Origin: Heligmosomoides polygyrus polygyrus
Taxonomy: Eukaryota; Nematoda; Chromadorea; Rhabditida; Heligmosomidae
Reading direction: 5' to 3'
DNA: 64,000 nt
NCBI GenBank assembly: GCA_947396885.1
Contig: OX377202.1
Span: 109,696,221 to 109,760,220, forward strand
Shown here: positions 36,601-48,600 of the stretch, piece by piece
Numbering within the stretch: the stretch's first letter is position 1
Layout of the letters: each line of letters begins with the position of its first letter
The notes under the pieces: generated by a model
The model's database searches: none
Seen by the model: the letters and a program-made list of their open reading frames with translations, nothing else
Told to the model about the DNA's origin: nothing
Translations under genes and position numbers: made by a program

Positions 36601-39600
36601 CTCGAACGCCAGTTCCACGTCATCGTCCGACAATGACACCACGATGTGTACCTGAACATCTCTATAAATTCCGATCAGCAAAATTTTTCAAAAAAAAAGA
36701 ATTAGAGGCAATAGTCGTGAATGTGGCCTACATGTGGAGGCGGGAAGGCATCAGACCATCACAATTCATCAAAGCCATGACCCAACACGCGCCAGCCTTC
36801 GGATCACCGATGGTAACGCGTGCTCCGAGTCGCAGATTCCATTCGATGCGACGTGATTGGCTGGCGCCTCCCCGTTACTCCATGTAGGCCACATTAGCAA
36901 CAGGAACGGAATGGGAATACACAGGTTCTGAGGTTTTGCCGAGATGATGACAGAGGTCCTTTACTGAGCTTCTAAACCTTTGAAAACCTTGCCCTAAACC
37001 CTAGTTATAGTTAGCAGCATTAGCCAAGGCCACTAGGTCGATCCTCGTTTCCGTCTCCAAAGCAGGAAAGCTTGAGTCAGACTAGCCTTTTAGTCGTTCT
37101 CCTGCGTGTTCTTTCATATTGGATTTATTTATTTACGTATTTAGAGGCGTCGAACATCGGCGAAGCTCGGAACTCCGTAGAGAAGGCCTCCGGAGTTCCG
37201 AGCTTCAGCGACGTTCGACGATCAGAAACATTGTGACGTGGGCCAAGTTGTCGAAAATTAGGTGGGCCGGCCACGTAATGCGCTTCGCAGACACCCGCTG
37301 GACGAGAGCCGTCACCGACTGGATTCCGCGGGATGTCAAGAGAACACCAGGACGCCCACCAACGCTTTGGTCGAACTTCTTCGTGAAAGCCCTGAACGAC
37401 CGATATGACGCTCTTCGTGTCCCTCGAGCGAGGAGGATCCATTGGAGCACTCTGGCACGCGACAGGGACGAATGGAGACGCTGCTGGCGTCCGCTCAAGC
37501 AAGTCGATGATCAACGGGATGACAGGTGACAGGTGATTTAGAAGCGGATCGAAACCTGATCGACACAGTTACGTCCGGGCAGCAATTAACGCACTGCGCC
37601 ACGCTCCAGATTTTCTTAAACGCTACAGACCATCAGGAAAACCCTACCGGTGCAGTGCTCGCTATCTCCGCCGCACTGGCCCTGACGACGAAGTTCAACT
37701 CCGATCGAGGCAGTTCCGATATGGAGTCCTTCAGAAGAATAGAACCCTAAAATGTGTCACTATAATGCGCTAAAGATTAGCTGCCTTAGGCACAAGTAGG
37801 CTTTGGCAGTCAATCCTAGGCCCACCTTATCATCGATGGCGAAAAAGGCAGCATCCTTGCCCTCTAGGCTGTATGCTTTCACGGCTTGGCCACGGTCGGT
37901 TTTTGCCGAGACACTGGCGACAACTGTTCCTGAAAGAAGCTACTTAGGGCCTGTTCATACTTCGCGATGGGAGCGACGGTAGAGGCGGGAGCGACAGGAC
38001 GATGGATACGTGTCGATCAGCGTCGGGCCAGAAAAGTCGATAGGTATGCTTTGTTTTCTCGCTCCTGTCGCTGCCGTCGCTCCCCGTCGCGGAGTATGAA
38101 CACTCCCTTAGCTACAGGCGACGCTAGCCATAAAATGGGCGGAGCGAATTCACTGAAGCACCTTCCCTTTAAATTACTGTAGTTTTAAAACAATTACAAA
38201 TTCAATGCTGTTGCAGAAGAAATTGCTGTTTCGGGGTATGCTGAAGTAGGCAGTTATTTCTCCTGATGAATCACCTTTTTAAGCCGACTTGCATAGACCG
38301 TTTTGTGTTTTTTATTCCCTTTCGAACTGTATTCCTCTTTTTCGCCTATCTTCATTCTGGACGTTATTGTAGAGCTTGGAAAAAGGACAACTAACATGAT
38401 TTTTGCTGCACATGTCGCGAATGCGATGATCGCTCCCTCACAATTCCATGTTCCGAGGTCACCGGTCCCGTAGCGGCGCCCTGATGAGGTGCATGCGGAG
38501 CGGCCTGCAGCCGCAGCGCACCCTATCGATCGCTGCTGCCCGCCCGCTCCGGGCGCGCGGCTGTCAATTTACACTTCCACCGGGGTCCTGCGCGGTCGCG
38601 CTCTGCAGAGCGCCGACCTTTCGGCATCATGCGTCTATCTATCTGGCTCCAGGAGTGGCCTGCGGGCCTTGCCGTCTCACCGCCACCGTTCAGAGCCAGC
38701 TGCAGGCAAGGGGGGCTGCGAGCCTGATAGGAAGGCTCGCCTGCCATCGAGTCCTCCGATATATCTCTGTATTCCGGACTGCTGACGCGACATTCCTATT
38801 ATCACTTCACCTCAGCGACGATCGCCTCTTCTATCTATATCCATCTGCTACTGTATCTCGGACACTGGGTCACCACGGGCCGCACAACCTGTTGCTATTG
38901 GGGTGAAAACCTGTTGCTACGTATATACATATATATACATATATATATATACATATGTATTTATATGTAAATACGTAGTATATACCTACTTATATACGTA
39001 TGCACATATATATGTAAGTACGAACTGGATATACGTGGATATATGGCTTCACAAGAATCGGGGGTGCGAAAGCGACTATCCTGCAACACTCTAACAACAG
39101 GAGCCGACCCTTAAACCAACCCACAGGAGTGTCAACGGAGTGCAGGTAATCGCACCGGGCCCCCTCACCTGGCCAATCGGCGCAGCCCGCCACTCCCACT
39201 GCAACAGGTTTCCACCCCAATAGCAAGTGGTTGTTCGGCCCGGGGCCAGCGAGTGCCAGAGATTGGTATGCGGTATATGGATTGGAAGTAAATCTGTATT
39301 GTGGCCCACGTCCACGGGAGACAAGGAGCCAGGATGGTAGGTCCTTAGCATGCATGGTCATTCCAGCGGAGTCGTGCCGGGTCGCGCACTGGGCGGACCC
39401 GGGTAAAGCGACGTATTGGTATTGTGTTGCTGTATTGTGTGTATTGGCCCTAAAGTGTCATTTCATGAGGGGTGCAACCGGTCCGGACCCGGCTGTATTG
39501 CGCAGCATGTACCTGTGAATTGGCTCCGCCCCCTAAGATAGGCTCCACCTCCTGGATCGAGGGTCACCACGCGGCACCCCCAACTGGACTCGAGGACGCA

Positions 39601-42600
39601 GGGCATGGGGTGTTGCGCTCCCCCTCCTTGGGCAACCGGGATCCCAATAGACATAGCTGACAAAGGGCAACCGCCGATCCGCCACAGTACAAGTTCCAGA
39701 AACGTTGGTAAAACTGTTTTGAATCGAATACTTTTGTTTTGAATAATAAATGAATAAACCAGTTTCTCCAAGTGGTAGCAAAATTCATTCTTTTTTGATG
39801 AGTAAAGGTGTGTATGAGCATAGTTATGACATATTGAATTAACTCCATTTCGGCAACTACTTTTGCAACAACCTAAAATATTTGGATAAGATAGAGAAAC
39901 AAACATGAACTTCGATCGTTCGCTTCTTCGCCTTCCTTCAGACGGACATTTTATATTATTTTAATATTTCTATTATTTTTTGTTCAAGAAATTGCTCGGC
40001 CACTAGTATAGCTGTGCTAGAATGACCTATTCCAACGAGCCTTCGAATGATTTTCGTTCGAATTCGAATGTTTGAATTCGAATATTCTGAAAATCGCGTT
40101 TTTCGAATTCGAACAGTCAGGAAGTCGCGTCGTTCGAATGTATTCAAATTCGAATAATCAGAAAAAATCGGTTTTTTTTTCGAATATATTCGAATATACG
40201 GAATTTGTGAACAATCGAAATCATTCGAATATTCGGAAAAATTTAGAGACCACCACTTTAACCAGTAGTTGTCGAGAAAATTAACTTACCAGGTGGATCC
40301 GTCTTCCTCACACTGCCTGAGTACTGTCGTTCGGAGAATATGGTTTCGCGAACCGCTGGCTCGGCTACGGAAACGGTGATGTTCACTTGTGCGCTACGCT
40401 CCGTCACTGGGTCCGCTACGGTTACCGTAATGACGTCCTCCAGTGCGTCGTCGAAACGGCGATTTGTCGTAATTGTTCCTAAAAATTATAATAAATACAA
40501 GCTTAATGGAGCTAGACTGGCAAGAGACTGGAAAACTGTGAATGGAGTCGTCAAGGTCTTAATTTAAAGGTCTGCGCCATGCATTCTACCTCGCTGTAAA
40601 GTGCTTAAAACATTTTGAATGCGTTTTTAATCTGTGCAGGTTCCTACGTCCTATTCAGTGCTTTGACCAGTAGAGGTCGTCCAGCCAGAAACAGCGTCAG
40701 CACCCAGAAAGAAACCATGAGCGTGCAGTACCCGATCGCTTAACAATCACGCTTTGCCTCCTTCCAAAGCGAACAACTTGGCCAATCAATATCGATCGAT
40801 AATCACCCTCATGCTCAGTCATTATCCATAGTGTAAAATATGATTACCAGGAAAACATTCTCTGAAAAGCTAACAGCGCCGACAGAGCCAATCAATATCG
40901 ATCGATACTGTGCATTCGTCCCTCGTCTTCATCTCGGACATCCAATATGATGCAAAGTATGGAAAAGTAAAAAGCGTGGCGTACCCAGCTGCTCTGATTT
41001 GGCATTCACTCCCTAACACTACAGCGCTGTGAGTAGGGGCCGGTTCATACTTCGCGACGGAAACGACCGTAGCGATTGGTCGGCAAGGCAAAACATACGT
41101 ATTTTCCTGATCTTCGTCACCGCCCATCACTACCCTTCAAGGAAGCACAGGCCTGGTGGCGTCCAGGTCCCGACCGAAGGGCATACGGTCACGCGCGCGC
41201 CGCGACGTAGTATAAAGGGCGCCGCACACTTCTGCGGCGTTGCCGCTGTCCTATCCTTAACCATAGGGGACGGACTCAGAGCTCGCCGCCGGCGGCGTCC
41301 CTGCTCTATCCTTAACCATAGCGGCGAGCGGCGCTGCCGCGAAAGTGCGGGGGCCTTAGGCCCCGTTTAATACTCCGACGCCGAGCGAGGCGACACCACG
41401 TATTGTGGCCATATTGATCGGGCGACGCGATCGATCAATTTAGCCACAATGCGTAGCGTCGCGTCGCTCGGCGTCGAAGTATAAACGAGGCCTTAAGCAC
41501 GTTCCCGCGCACGACCGGCAGTCGTCGCTTCAACCGTCGCAACGAGCGGTCGGTCCGCTCTCCTCTCTGCCACATGCGCTCAGCGGAATTCCATCTTAAC
41601 CGGGTCATCGACTCGACCAGCAGTGCTGGAATCCGAGACGTCCAGGACAGAACGCGCAGGATCGCCATATCGGAGGCAACCACAAAGTCCGACCGAGCCA
41701 CCGCCCTCGTGAGCCCAGACTCCAGGGTAGGAGCCAAGCAGTGTATGCGGGTTGCGGTTGGGGTTCACCCAGGTAAGGTGCCGGGCTCAGCCTTGACTCG
41801 TAAGAAGTAGTGTTCCTATTATTGAGATATTGTTTGTATTGGAGTTGCCATGAACTGTTGTCTATGCGCAATGTCTCTCAACTCGAGGCGTGGGGAGAAT
41901 GTATATTGAGCGCAGTAGTAGAGACTACAAGAGTCGGATGGTTCAATTGCACCACGCGAGTGATGTGAAGATGGGCGAGGGATGTCGGGGTCAGCGCAGG
42001 GGCAGTCCGCGGGAGATCTTAAATAACGTCCGCATTGGCGTGAGGTGTGTTACAGTCGGGTAAGAAGGTCCTAACCTCTTGAGTGGTGGCAGGCAAGTAA
42101 GAGCAGCGCGCAGGGTAAGACTTCGACATCCACATTCTTTGTGCTTCAACACGTGACCTCGGAGGAGGGTCGCATAAAGTATTCTACCGAAGCAGCGGAC
42201 TCCTTCGAGGCACGATATATCGATTTTTTAAAGCGATCTCTCGGCAATAATCGATACGTGTGATTTTCCTGACCGATCAATCGCTCCCGTCATCGCGAAG
42301 TTTGAACAGGACCTAGGCGACCTCTAATTTTGCCGGTACATGTCAACTTTGTACCTGAGAAAATGAAGGGAGGAACGGGCCATCGAATCTCAGCTCAACG
42401 GGCTGGTTTAATGGTACTCATTTAGTACTGTCCCTTCACCTTACCGGTCTTGTTGTCGATCGTGAAGGCCTCAGAGGACGACTCAATGTCGTAGATGAAC
42501 TCAGACGAGTTCGAGATGATGCTCTGAAGCAGCGCTGGCCTGTAGACCACTGAACCCTCCAGAGTGTTGGGAGGAATCTCGATTTTCTTCGGCACCTTAA

Positions 42601-45600
42601 TGTCGTATTTCGAGAGAGAGTAACAAGCTCTGCGGCCTTTCTCCAAAGAATCGACATGGTGATGGCGACAGTTAAAAAAGCTGATAAACAAATTAAAATT
42701 GAGTTAGAACTAATTTTAAACGAGTTAGAACCAAAATATGTCACGCTATACCTTAATAAATTTGAACGGAAGCGGCTTCTCCGTCACCATACGATTGGTC
42801 CGAACAAGCACAAGATGTTGAGTGACTGAAATTATTCTTCATTAGCAGAGGTCGTGAAGTATAAAAATTTAGATCAAAGAAAAAGTAAAAATAAATCCCA
42901 TAATTTAGATAAAACAGCTGATTCGCCTGTTGTCCGTTGTTCCGTACGTTCGTCCTCGCAAAATTAGCGGCCGCTGGTTGGCCTTCGAGGCGTATATATG
43001 CAGAATCAATCAACCAGTCATTATTTATGGAGTGAAATATGATGGCCGCCGACTAGGTTCTTTTGTTATCAAAATAGAGTTACCAATTGGCTAATCAATA
43101 TCGACTAATACTACATGTATTTATTGTCCTGTTCAGAGCTGAGAATTTGAAGGGGTAGTCATGTAAATGTGATAAGTGGTTGGCAGACTTCACAGCATGT
43201 AAATAAAATCGATTGGTCAATCAATATCGATCGAGTGTTCGAGTTTTTTCCACCATGGCTGACGTACAGCACCCGGTCCCGACAGGATCAGACCCGAACA
43301 CCTGAAGAACCTCCCGCCTACGCTCATCAACACCCTGGCGCGGCTCTTCACACGTTACCTGTCGGAGTGCAAGGTTCCATCTCAGTGGAAGACCAGCAAG
43401 ACCGTCTTGCTGTACAAGAAGGGAGACGTGCACGACATTGGCAACTATCGCCCGATCTGCCTGTTGTCCGTAGTCTACAAGCTGTTCACTCGAGTCATCC
43501 TGAATAGGATTAGCAGAACGCTGGACGAAGGACAGCCATGCGAACAAGCAGGATTTCGGAGAGGATTCAGTACGATCGACCACATACACACCATTACGAA
43601 GCTCATCGAAGTGTCACGAGAGTACAAGCTGCCGCTTTGCCTTACGTTCATCGACCTGAAGAAGGCATTCGACTCTGTCGAAACTGAAGCGGTCGCCGGA
43701 GCCCTGCTCACTCAGGGCGTTCCTACTCAGTACATCAGAGTCCTTCGAGAGCTGTACAGTGGATTCACGACCAAGATCTCACCATTCTACAACGACGTCC
43801 TAATCGACGTAAAGAGAGGGGTTCGGCAGGGGGATACCATATCCCCGAAGCTCTTCAGCGCCACTCTCGAAAACGTCATGCGCGAACTAGAATGGGAAGA
43901 CATGGGAGTGAAGGTCGACGGCCGGCAGCTGCACCATCTGCGCTTCGGTGACGACATCGTGCTCATAACACCGAGCAGGCGGAGCGAATGCTGGCCGACT
44001 TCGATCGTGTATGTGGGAACGTTGGACTGCAGCTGAATCTTACGAAGACGATGTTCATGAGGAACGGACAAGTTTCTGATGCCCCATTCTCGCTCAACGG
44101 AAGGAACATCTCCGAATGCTCCAGCTACGTCTATTTGGGTCGCGAAGTCAATATGGCCAACGACCTTGCGCCAGAGCTGAGCAGGAGAAAACGAGTGGCT
44201 TTGGGAGCTTTCAAGAGCGTCGAAGAAGTCGCGAAGAAGACGAAGAACGTCTGACTCCGTGCCCAGCTATTCGACTCTACCGTTCTTCCTGCCCTAACAT
44301 ACGCCTCAGAGACCTGGGCTATACGAAAGCAGGATGAACACGAGATCAGCGTCGCGCAGCGTGGAATCGAGAGGACGATGCTCGGAGTGACACGACTCAC
44401 GCAAGTGAGAGAAGGCCTCCGGAGTTCCGAGCTTCGCCGACGTTCGAAGATCAGAGGCGCTGTCGCATGGGCCAAGTTGTCGAAAATTAGGTGGGCCGGC
44501 CACGTAATGCGCTTCGCAGACACCCGCTGGACGAGAGCCATCACCGACTGGATTCCGCGGGATGTCAAGAGAACACCAGGACGCCCACCAACGCGTTGGT
44601 CGGACTTCTTCGTGAAAGCCCTGAACGACCGCTATGACGCTCTTCGTGTCCCTCGAGCGAGGAGGATCCATTGGAGCATTCTGGCACGCGACAGGGACGA
44701 ATGGAGACGCTGCTGGCGCCCGCTCGAGCAAGTCGATGATCAATGGGACGACAGGTGATACAGGTGATGGCTGACTGAGACGAGAATCACACGAATATGA
44801 CCACCAATGGAGGCATTATGCCTCGCAGACTATACATAATAAATAGTTCCAATAAATATCGATCGATATTATTAAACCATTTTTAGGAGGTAAATAAAAT
44901 CTATTTATTTATTTACGGCGTAGACAAGAGTCTAGTATCGTCACAGTACAAAACTGGCCGATTAGAGTAGGGATCGCAATAATACGTTGCATTTTGTATG
45001 TATGTACAGTACATAAAGTGAAATAAAATAAATGTTGGACGCACTTTACAATGGATAAACCATATCGATCAACTGATATCGATTTGAGAGAAGCCCCAGC
45101 AAGTACTACTGAGACGATCTGATAGTCCGGAGGCACCATTGAAAAGTTCATAAAACGAAGAAAAATTTACAATAATACAAGCAGAAATGGGGTCTAGTCG
45201 TCAATGTGGCCTACATGGAGGGGTGCGGGAACGTGTCAGACAATCGTAGTCCATCAGAGCACCGATCGTACATGACACATCTGCGTGGCAGCTCCGTTAG
45301 ATGGGGTGTGATGCGTCCCCACTCCCCATGTAGGCCACATTAACGACTAGTGTCAAAAGTGGACCAAAATCGAACGGCCAACGAATACTGATAGATAGAT
45401 ATCATCGATTTTTCATGATTAAAGCTTTCATTGGTAACGACGCGATAGACATACTTTATAACGGACAAGCTGCTCAGATCGACTAATCAATAACGATCAA
45501 TACTACTGAACTAATTTTTGATGATCGAAATTCGGAAAATTGAATTTCGAAGTGATTAAAAATTGCAGTTTCTACAAAGTTTAACAAGAAAATGATGAGC

Positions 45601-48600
45601 GTTGGATCAAGACGATAAACAATATCGATCGAATAGTATCGATTTTCGGGGCCAAGACTAAATCACTAGTCCACTAGGCCACTGTACCGTGTTCATAAAA
45701 CAAAGGTGGAATCACAATAGCGAATAGAAAAGATTTGCTCTGCTACAGCATGTGTACCCTCAGATGAAGGTATTTATTTACCTATTTTTATTACCTTGAA
45801 TTCTAAGTATATTTTTCAAAAAATAAAAAACCTCTTAAAAAGTCTTAAAAAAGAAAAAAACCTGCAAAAAAAAATCAAAAAATAAGACTCGCAAAGTTTT
45901 TGGTGCTAGTCGTTTATGCGGTGCACCAGGGCAGCTGTAAACACGCCAGCCAATCAGGACATGCCCATTTGATGCGGCAACCTAATTGGCTGGTGGCAAG
46001 CGCTCTCGATGTAGTACACATTAACGACTAGTACCACAATCTGTATGGCTAACCTTTGACATGGGGCTCGCCTAGGTGAGCCAAGTCCTGTGCGCTGAGC
46101 TGGACGGCGACCGTGGCTAGAGGCAGCTCGCTGAGCGGTTCGGCCAGACTAAGCTCGGCCTGCTGACCGGTCATCTTCACGCGGAACATGTCCGTCGGAA
46201 GTCCCTTGACTTCAGTGCCGTTCAGACAAACACCCGACACGGCGTCGACCGACATCTGCACTGTCGCGTCGTCATCCTCATCGCTAAGGTCGATTGTGGC
46301 CAGCTTAGAGCCGCGTTTGGTGTCTGGAAGAGGGTTTCTGTAGTTTTTAACCTAGTTAAGTAACGCCATATAAGTGTAGTAATAACTTTAACTGTAAAAG
46401 TATGACAAAGAAAGAGTTGTAATCCCACCCCTGGCTCGGATACGGTAGCTCACCTGCGCTAATCACAGTCGATCGTCGAATCGCTCCCTTAACCCTCAAT
46501 GGATTCGAATGAATGCCCTCGACGAGCACTTCGACCCACGTTGTCGCCACGAAAAACTGTCCTTCCGTTGATCGTGCGGTCACCTAAAAAACACAAATGC
46601 AATGTGGTCGCCGATAACCTAGTTGAGCACTCATCACAACGACGACCTTGCAGTCAATAAAGATTTAAATCATTAAATCAACCGCAATTCTTCTTGTTGC
46701 GGTCTGTTTCTGCAGAAACTATTGAACTAAAACGGTAGTAGTAACGAATCTTAGCTTGAATTGGTTCATTCCCAAAAGGGGGGAGGCACTTCACTTCAAT
46801 AGGATCTGGTCACTGCTTTGTGAAAACATAAGGCAGTCACTAGATTCTCTCTCCCCAGATATATTAGGTTGTCCCATAAGTCCCCACCGTTTTTTTCAAC
46901 GATTCACTGCAGATTTCGCCGGCGCTATCTTGCATAGCGCTGCATAGCTTTCGAAAGAGAATGATTTGCTCTATCAGAACGTGTATTGCTTTTCTTTTTT
47001 CATCATGCAATTTGTAAATTTTTAGGTCGTTGAAGTGAAAAGTGAAAAAGTGAAAAAGTAGCCACTTGCGCACTTGTTCTCTCCGCTTAGGTTTGTAATT
47101 TTTGCGCAGTTTTTTATAGCACTTGGAAGAAAATGTTCTGTACTACAAGAATACGTGTTGGCCCTATTTGCTCATTCGTTCTTTGTTGATTTTTAGGCCA
47201 TCAAATTGGGCCGTCTTAATTTTCCGTCCGAAATTTTACCGAAACTCCTGCTCTGTGGTTGGACTTTTTGCTTAGTGTTATATGTCTTGTTTGTGTTGCG
47301 CTTACTGGCTCACGCTGATTTCTGTCGAACAAGGAGAAGGAGTTGTTGGCGAAGATGATTTTTCTCTTTTGGAATTTTGTTGATATTCGACAGAAATCAG
47401 CATGAGCCAATGAACGCGACAAAAATTGTTGTTGAGCAAGACATCGTCTTCCGAACAACATATAACGCCAAGCCAAAAAGTCCATCCCAGAGCAGGAACT
47501 GTCGGTAAAAATTCGGGCGGAAAAGTCTGACGTCTCAATTCGATGACCCAAAAATCAATAAAGGACAAAACAGCAAATAGCGCCAACAAGTATTCTTGTG
47601 GTACAGGTCACTCTCTTTCAAATGCTATGAAAAACTGCGCAAAAATTCCAAACTTAAGCGGAAAGAAGCGACTGCTAAGATGGCTACTTTTTCGCTCTTC
47701 ACTTTAACGACCTAAAAATTGACAAAATTCAGGATGAAAAAGAAATGCAATATACGTTCTGACAGAGCAAATCATTCTCTTTCGAAAGCTATGCAGCGCT
47801 ATGCAAGAGATTACCAGCGAAATCTGCAGCGAATCGTTGAAAAAAAACGGCTAAGACTTATGGAACAGCCTAATGTAATTAATAGGTTGTTCGGAAAGTT
47901 CTCAGCGTTTTGGATTTAGTCAAAATAAGCACCGTTCGAAGCAACGCTAATATGTGTGTATTTATAATTGCAAACAAACCAGTAGTTATCCTAGTGTTCA
48001 TTCCTATGCTTAAAAAATTATGCGTTTATAAGCGCGAATTAGGAGGCTGCCACTCTAGTACAATCGAAGAGCTACTACAGTGCGTTTCAAGAGTATAAGG
48101 CAACCCTAATTTTGGAAATTTTGCATTTTTTTACGACATTTCGCGGTAAGGGTCTGCTTCCACGGAATTCCCCGTAGTTGATAAGGATGCCTAAAAACGA
48201 ATCAGAAACTTCTCTTGGATACAAAACTTTTAAAGAAAAAAATCATTGGTTTTCCACTATTTCAAAATTATAAGGCCACTAACGATGCTGGTGTGTTATA
48301 CCTGCAATTTTTTGCGCTGTCAAACCAAAACTATTCTACGTGGACGTTGGTATTATCTACCATTCTAATACCAACATGTTGCATGGTAGCCGGCTGTCCG
48401 TCGAGGAAAAAGCATGAGCTCCATATCAGGCAAGATACTACACTCGTGAAATCGTTGCCCACCTTCGTCGCCCGAGATGCGCTGTGTCCGACCATATTAA
48501 AGATCCTGTTGGCTAGGGAAGAAAACAAGTGTCTGGAAGACCTCCTGTGCTCTCTGAACAAGACGTTCGCATATTTAGCGACTATAATCGAACTCAAGGG

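Noticed and set aside
38448..38906. 152-codon plus-strand frame as a gene
   Set aside because: The DNA is GC-rich with equally long frames in other registers, and no domain or splice context was seen.
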